A stretch of DNA of 64,000 nt from Phyllobacterium zundukense (GTDB lineage Bacteria > Pseudomonadota > Alphaproteobacteria > Rhizobiales > Rhizobiaceae): the NCBI RefSeq assembly GCF_025452195.1, contig NZ_CP104973.1, positions 1,240,001 through 1,304,000 on the forward strand, given 5' to 3'. A program made the position numbers and the translations under genes. The notes under the pieces are model-generated. The model was given only the letters and a program-made list of their open reading frames with translations, was not told the origin of the DNA and did not search any database. Below are positions 61,085 through 64,000 of this stretch, piece after piece. Within the stretch, counting starts at the first letter, position 1; each line of letters opens with the position of its first letter.

Positions 61085-61332
61085 GGGGGGCTTGCGTTGC
61101 TGCGCATGCGGCGCTTACCCGATCCATGTCCATCGCCGTTTCATCCATGCGCCGACGCGTTCGTCATGTCCTCCAGCTGAGCCGAAATGCGGTCCGGATT
61201 CTGGCGCGCCGGATCGCGCTCCCGAACTCTCGTCGCAGCGGCATGAGGTGCCGGCGAAGGAGCCCGAACCGCTGTCAGTCGAGGCATGCCCGCAGAGCTG
61301 TCTTCCCAATAGCGTGAATTGCTTCCGTAGAT
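61085..61332. other. intergenic region
   Basis: About 250 bases after the importer operon. A plus-strand ORF (61092-61559) is open but Cys/Pro/Arg-rich and antisense to the gene at 61379, so it is not credible. Nothing else recognised. Confidence 0.3.
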
Positions 61333-61359
61333 TCAAAGCGCGGTGGTCCGGCGCTTTGA
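61333..61359. terminator. perfect nine-pair hairpin between convergent genes
   Basis: TCAAAGCGC (61333-61341) and GCGCTTTGA (61351-61359) pair perfectly around a nine-base loop, 20 bases before the stop of the leftward gene at 61379. A shared terminator for both directions is likely. Confidence 0.6.
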
Positions 61360-61378
61360 CGAGGAGGGGATGGCATGT

Positions 61379-61615
61379 TCATGATGCGAGTATCTTCGAG
61401 ATGGTGATTGTCTCATGTTTCCCTGCGTCCGGCTTGACCTCGACGCTCCCAATGTTGTCGATCTCACGCAATACCTGTTTAACCTCTTCGTCGCTGAACT
61501 TGCCGATAGTTCGAAGCTTCTCGGCCAGATCGTCAGTCGTTGTCTTGATCGGACCATAAACAAGTCGGCCACGTGCTTCGATCGTGAATACAAGGGTAGG
61601 CGTAGTCTCGAGCAT
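61379..61615 (-). CDS. small protein of unknown function
   Basis: A 78-residue soluble protein (MLETTPTLVFTIEARGRLVY, then a charged helix DEEVKQVLREIDNIGS and strand VEVKPDAGKHETITISKIL). The composition and an AGGAG seven bases before ATG 61615 support it as a real gene; ATG 61633 would extend it by six residues. No family recognised. The beta-helix-beta look suggests a small alpha/beta domain. Confidence 0.6.
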   Translation of the reverse strand: MLETTPTLVFTIEARGRLVYGPIKTTTDDLAEKLRTIGKFSDEEVKQVLREIDNIGSVEVKPDAGKHETITISKILAS

Positions 61616-61635
61616 TTCGAATCTCCTGAACATCT

Positions 61636-61830
61636 ATGATTCTACCAAAACACAAGAAGGGCGGTTATTACCGCGGTCACTTCCCTTCCGAGAAGCGCTG
61701 CCACCACTGTTTTTCAGAGGATCGTTTCCCAGTAACCGCGGGGTACCAAGTCAGGATAGTTTTCGGACAGGCCGTTTCGGCACACCTGAAACCCTCCGAG
61801 ACGAACGTTGATCGTTGGAAGGTCGCTTGA
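61636..61830 (+). CDS. short ORF, unknown (doubtful)
   Basis: A 64-codon frame (MILPKHKKGGYYRGHFPSEK, with a CHHC-like pair RCHHCFSED). No ribosome site is obvious and no family is recognised. Paired Cys/His could bind a metal, but the ORF may also be chance sequence in the promoter area of the phosphatase gene. Confidence 0.2.
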   Translation: MILPKHKKGGYYRGHFPSEKRCHHCFSEDRFPVTAGYQVRIVFGQAVSAHLKPSETNVDRWKVA

Positions 61831-61870
61831 TGACGTTGACGCCGAAATTGTCCGTGTCCATTCTGCTTCG

Positions 61871-62647
61871 ATGATTAGCGGTGTTCTTCTGGATCTTGCT
61901 GGCGTCCTCTATGATGGCAAAAAGGTTATCCCGGGTGCAACGGATGCTGTTGCGCGCCTGCACGAGGCTGGTCTTCCCGTACGCTTCGTAAGCAACACGA
62001 CACGGTCGAACAAAGAATCCATTCTTAAACAGCTCGACAGACTTGGCTTCTCTGTCGCATACGGCGAGCTTTTCACCCCAGCGCAAGTAGCGCGTGAATG
62101 GCTTGGGCAGCACAATCTATCGCCGTACCTACTGGTCCACCCGGACTTGGTGGCGGATTTCCACGATGTGGCGGGCGGGGACGGAAAGGCGGTCATTGTC
62201 GGCGATGCGGGCAAGGCCTTCGATTACCTGACGCTAAACAGGGCATTTAGAGAGTTGATCAAGGGCGCAGAATTCCTGGCATTGGCGCCGAACCGGACGT
62301 TCAAGGATGCAGATGGAGAACTCAGTCTCGATGCGGGGGCTTTTGTTGCAGCGCTGGAATTTGCTAGTCAACGAAGGGCTGTTGTCTTGGGAAAGCCGTC
62401 GCCTGCGTTCTTCCTGTGCGCATTAGCCAGCATGGAATGCCCGATTGCAGAAGCCGTAATGGTCGGGGACGACGCGGAAACAGACATCGCAGGGTCCTTG
62501 CGGACCGGACTTGCCCACGCCTTGCTGGTACGCACGGGCAAATACCGCCCCGGCGACGAGGACCGCTTCAACCCTCCACCAACGGCAATAGTCGACAACA
62601 TTTCTGCTGCGGTTGACTGGATTTTAGCAGCGCGCATTCGCGAATGA
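61871..62647 (+). CDS. HAD-IIA phosphatase, LHPP-like
   Basis: A 258-residue HAD-superfamily phosphatase with a type IIA cap. Motif I reads LLDLAGVLYDG, with nucleophile D9 and Ala where most HADs have a second Asp; LHPP-type proteins (phospholysine/phosphohistidine/pyrophosphate phosphatases) have DISG here. Motif II is SNTTRSN, motif III Lys is in GKPSPAF and motif IV is VGDDAETDI. ATG at 61871 has a weak ribosome site; a TTG at 61808 is an alternative. It is monocistronic and probably cytoplasmic. Confidence 0.83.
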   Translation: MISGVLLDLAGVLYDGKKVIPGATDAVARLHEAGLPVRFVSNTTRSNKESILKQLDRLGFSVAYGELFTPAQVAREWLGQHNLSPYLLVHPDLVADFHDVAGGDGKAVIVGDAGKAFDYLTLNRAFRELIKGAEFLALAPNRTFKDADGELSLDAGAFVAALEFASQRRAVVLGKPSPAFFLCALASMECPIAEAVMVGDDAETDIAGSLRTGLAHALLVRTGKYRPGDEDRFNPPPTAIVDNISAAVDWILAARIRE

Positions 62648-62658
62648 CACTAATTGTG

Positions 62659-63789
62659 TCAGCCTGGGCGGGATTGGATTGCACAAGTGACCGGAACATT
62701 TTTGCGTGAAGTGCCAACGTCTGGATCGAACTCTTCGGTCTCGATGAATCCACTAGTCGAAACATTCTTCCAATATTGCCAACCTTCACCTTGTATAAGA
62801 CCGCGATCAGACAGATCTTTCCAGTTTTTGTAAACACCCGTGTCCTCATACAGAAAATGACTCATGTCCTCGCCTGAGGAATACGCTGCGTATTCTTCGG
62901 TGTGCTCCGATCGGTTTGCCATATCAGAAACCCGGTGCACGAAGGTCGATAGAAACTTGAAATGCAAAAGGGCGCCCGATACGCCGAGTGCTCCACGCAT
63001 GTCACCTAAATTCAAATGCAGCGGCCAAACCTGATGCGATGATTTGAGAAACAGGCACTCACCCGTTACGTAAACGAGAGGTATCTTGTTGAGCGCAGGA
63101 CCGTCCCAGATACGGCCCTGGAAGTAGACCCGCCCACGGACCCCACCCTTGATCCATATCGTCAGATTGCGCTTGTCGAAATGCGACACGTAGCCCGACC
63201 GGTCGAAGAGGTTGCAAACTCCCAAGGGGTTTCTTCCGGGCTCGCATACGTTATCAACGATAGGATTATGGCTGTACATATCGACCATGACCGATCGCAG
63301 AGAACGAGCGCCCACGGTATCCATGTAGGCGGTCAGTTGACTAATCGATCTTGTATCGCAATGCGGGTAAACCAGAAACTCATCGGCATCGACGTAAAGG
63401 ACCCATTTTTCCTGGCAATACCGGTTGATGACTTCGTTGATCCAGTCGTTTCCGAACCTTGCTGCCTTGTAAGACCCGTTGGCCGAAAGGAGGGACACGT
63501 CGTCGAAGCTGGACAATTGTTCGAGCGTGCCGTCGGTCGACCCGTTATCGATGCAAAGAAAATGCTCGAAGCCAAGATCGCGATAGTACTGCAGAAAGAA
63601 GGCCAACCGATGCCCTTCGTCGCGGATGACGCATATGAGGACATGGCGTGCGCGCTTGAGCCCGCTGCGCAACAGGTCGCACCTGACCTGCCTGGCCTTC
63701 AGAGATCGGCGCAGTCGGGCCTTTGTGTAATGTGAAATGCTGGTGAGGGAGGCACTGTGAATCATGTTTTTTCGATCATCACACGACAT
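62659..63789 (-). CDS. family 2-like glycosyltransferase
   Basis: A 376-residue GT-A fold transferase of the Glyco_tranf_2_4 type. HVLICVIRDEGHRLAFFLQYYRDLGF and FLCIDNGSTDGT form the nucleotide-sugar domain, with a DxD motif in LYVDADEFL (about 137). The C-terminal half (HFDKRNLTIWIKGGVRGRVY and FLKSSHQVWPLHLNLGDMRG) is poorly conserved and may bind the acceptor. ATG at 63789 overlaps the end of the upstream gene by 11 bases; a TTG at 63801 is possible. It probably builds a surface polysaccharide or glycan. Confidence 0.83.
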   Translation of the reverse strand: MSCDDRKNMIHSASLTSISHYTKARLRRSLKARQVRCDLLRSGLKRARHVLICVIRDEGHRLAFFLQYYRDLGFEHFLCIDNGSTDGTLEQLSSFDDVSLLSANGSYKAARFGNDWINEVINRYCQEKWVLYVDADEFLVYPHCDTRSISQLTAYMDTVGARSLRSVMVDMYSHNPIVDNVCEPGRNPLGVCNLFDRSGYVSHFDKRNLTIWIKGGVRGRVYFQGRIWDGPALNKIPLVYVTGECLFLKSSHQVWPLHLNLGDMRGALGVSGALLHFKFLSTFVHRVSDMANRSEHTEEYAAYSSGEDMSHFLYEDTGVYKNWKDLSDRGLIQGEGWQYWKNVSTSGFIETEEFDPDVGTSRKNVPVTCAIQSRPG

Positions 63790-64000
63790 AGTCGCCGACA
63801 AGCAGACTCTGCACTTGCGGATTGGACTTGTCCTGTTGGAGCGCGTGTTTGATGCGCTCCCGAATTGAGCGATACTTGTATAACATTTTACGGTCGAATG
63901 TTATTCCGCGGTACAGCGCATCGTATACCGGGTGCGATTTGCGCAAGTCGACGTAAACCTGGCTTTCTGCATCGCTCCACGGAAAGAAGGTCCCATGCCA
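63779..64000 (-). CDS. partial CDS at window edge, probably polysaccharide biosynthesis
   Basis: The last 73 codons of a leftward gene whose start is outside the window. The frame reads WHGTFFPWSDAESQVYVDLR, then YDALYRGITFDRKMLYKYRS, ending LLVGDYVV at a stop at 63779-63781. It is open to the edge and overlaps the glycosyltransferase start, which supports it as a real gene of the same operon. I cannot name the family; the context suggests a transferase or related surface-glycan enzyme. Confidence 0.6.
   Translation of the reverse strand, partial: WHGTFFPWSDAESQVYVDLRKSHPVYDALYRGITFDRKMLYKYRSIRERIKHALQQDKSNPQVQSLLVGDYVV

Noticed and set aside
1..64000. CRISPR array, tRNA, rRNA or complete insertion sequence
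   Set aside because: No regularly spaced repeats, no tRNA-like cloverleaf sequence and no complete transposase were noticed on either strand; short elements could still be missed by eye.

Overview
The window looks like part of a secondary replicon (plasmid or chromid) of a rhizobial alphaproteobacterium (Rhizobium / Agrobacterium / Sinorhizobium type). The first 460 bases encode the C-terminal part of RepC, the initiator found only on alphaproteobacterial repABC replicons. The coding style is GC-rich, most catabolic operons pair an ABC transporter with a GntR, LysR or TetR regulator, and overlapping ATGA junctions and GTG/TTG starts are common. All calls come from reading the sequence; no database search was run.

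Layout. (1) 1-1190: frameshifted repC end and a serine-recombinase remnant. (2) 1.2-22.9 kb: a large catabolic locus. It holds two sugar 3-epimerase-like TIM barrels, an enolase-superfamily enzyme, a FadR-type regulator, a 2-hydroxyacid dehydrogenase, an ABC sugar/polyol importer with two different ATPases, a TetR regulator, a Tm-1-like (UPF0261) protein next to a PEP-hydrolase-like TIM barrel, a cupin, an M24 peptidase-fold enzyme, a DJ-1/PfpI protein, a second GntR regulator, three NAD(P)-type dehydrogenases and an arylformamidase-like hydrolase. A TGGT-N3-ACCA palindrome occurs upstream of the epimerase gene and twice upstream of the importer, suggesting one regulon. (3) 22.9-31.9 kb: two ribose-type ABC modules in tandem, each with a divergent regulator that appears to carry two winged-helix domains; the second ends in a zinc alcohol dehydrogenase.

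(4) 32.2-37.7 kb: a thioesterase, then a NitT/TauT-type importer with a GalD/PrpF-type tautomerase and a divergent LysR gene. (5) 37.9-50 kb: an accessory stretch of redox and stress-type genes (SDR, SnoaL-like, AraC, haloperoxidase-like hydrolase, NDH-2-like flavoprotein, cupin, metallo-beta-lactamase fold, HD domain). It is rich in decayed second copies: AraC tail, LysR tail, MBL fragment, carboxymuconolactone decarboxylase tail and a frameshifted NmrA-like gene. (6) 50-55 kb: a tight four-gene operon of a MASE1 multi-PAS histidine kinase and three response regulators. (7) 55.4-57.4 kb: an SDR gene, then remnants of a chloroperoxidase and of an isoquinoline 1-oxidoreductase beta subunit. (8) 57.4-61.1 kb: a GntR regulator and a polar amino-acid ABC importer behind a near-consensus sigma-54 element. 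(9) 61.3-64 kb: a small unknown protein, an LHPP-like HAD phosphatase, a family-2 glycosyltransferase and one more polysaccharide-type gene cut by the window edge.

The main candidate for undescribed biology is the 1.2-22.9 kb pathway, in which homologues of both halves of the plant Tm-1 protein sit as adjacent genes among sugar-acid enzymes under an apparent shared operator. The twin double-winged-helix transporter modules and the kinase with three regulators are the next best.
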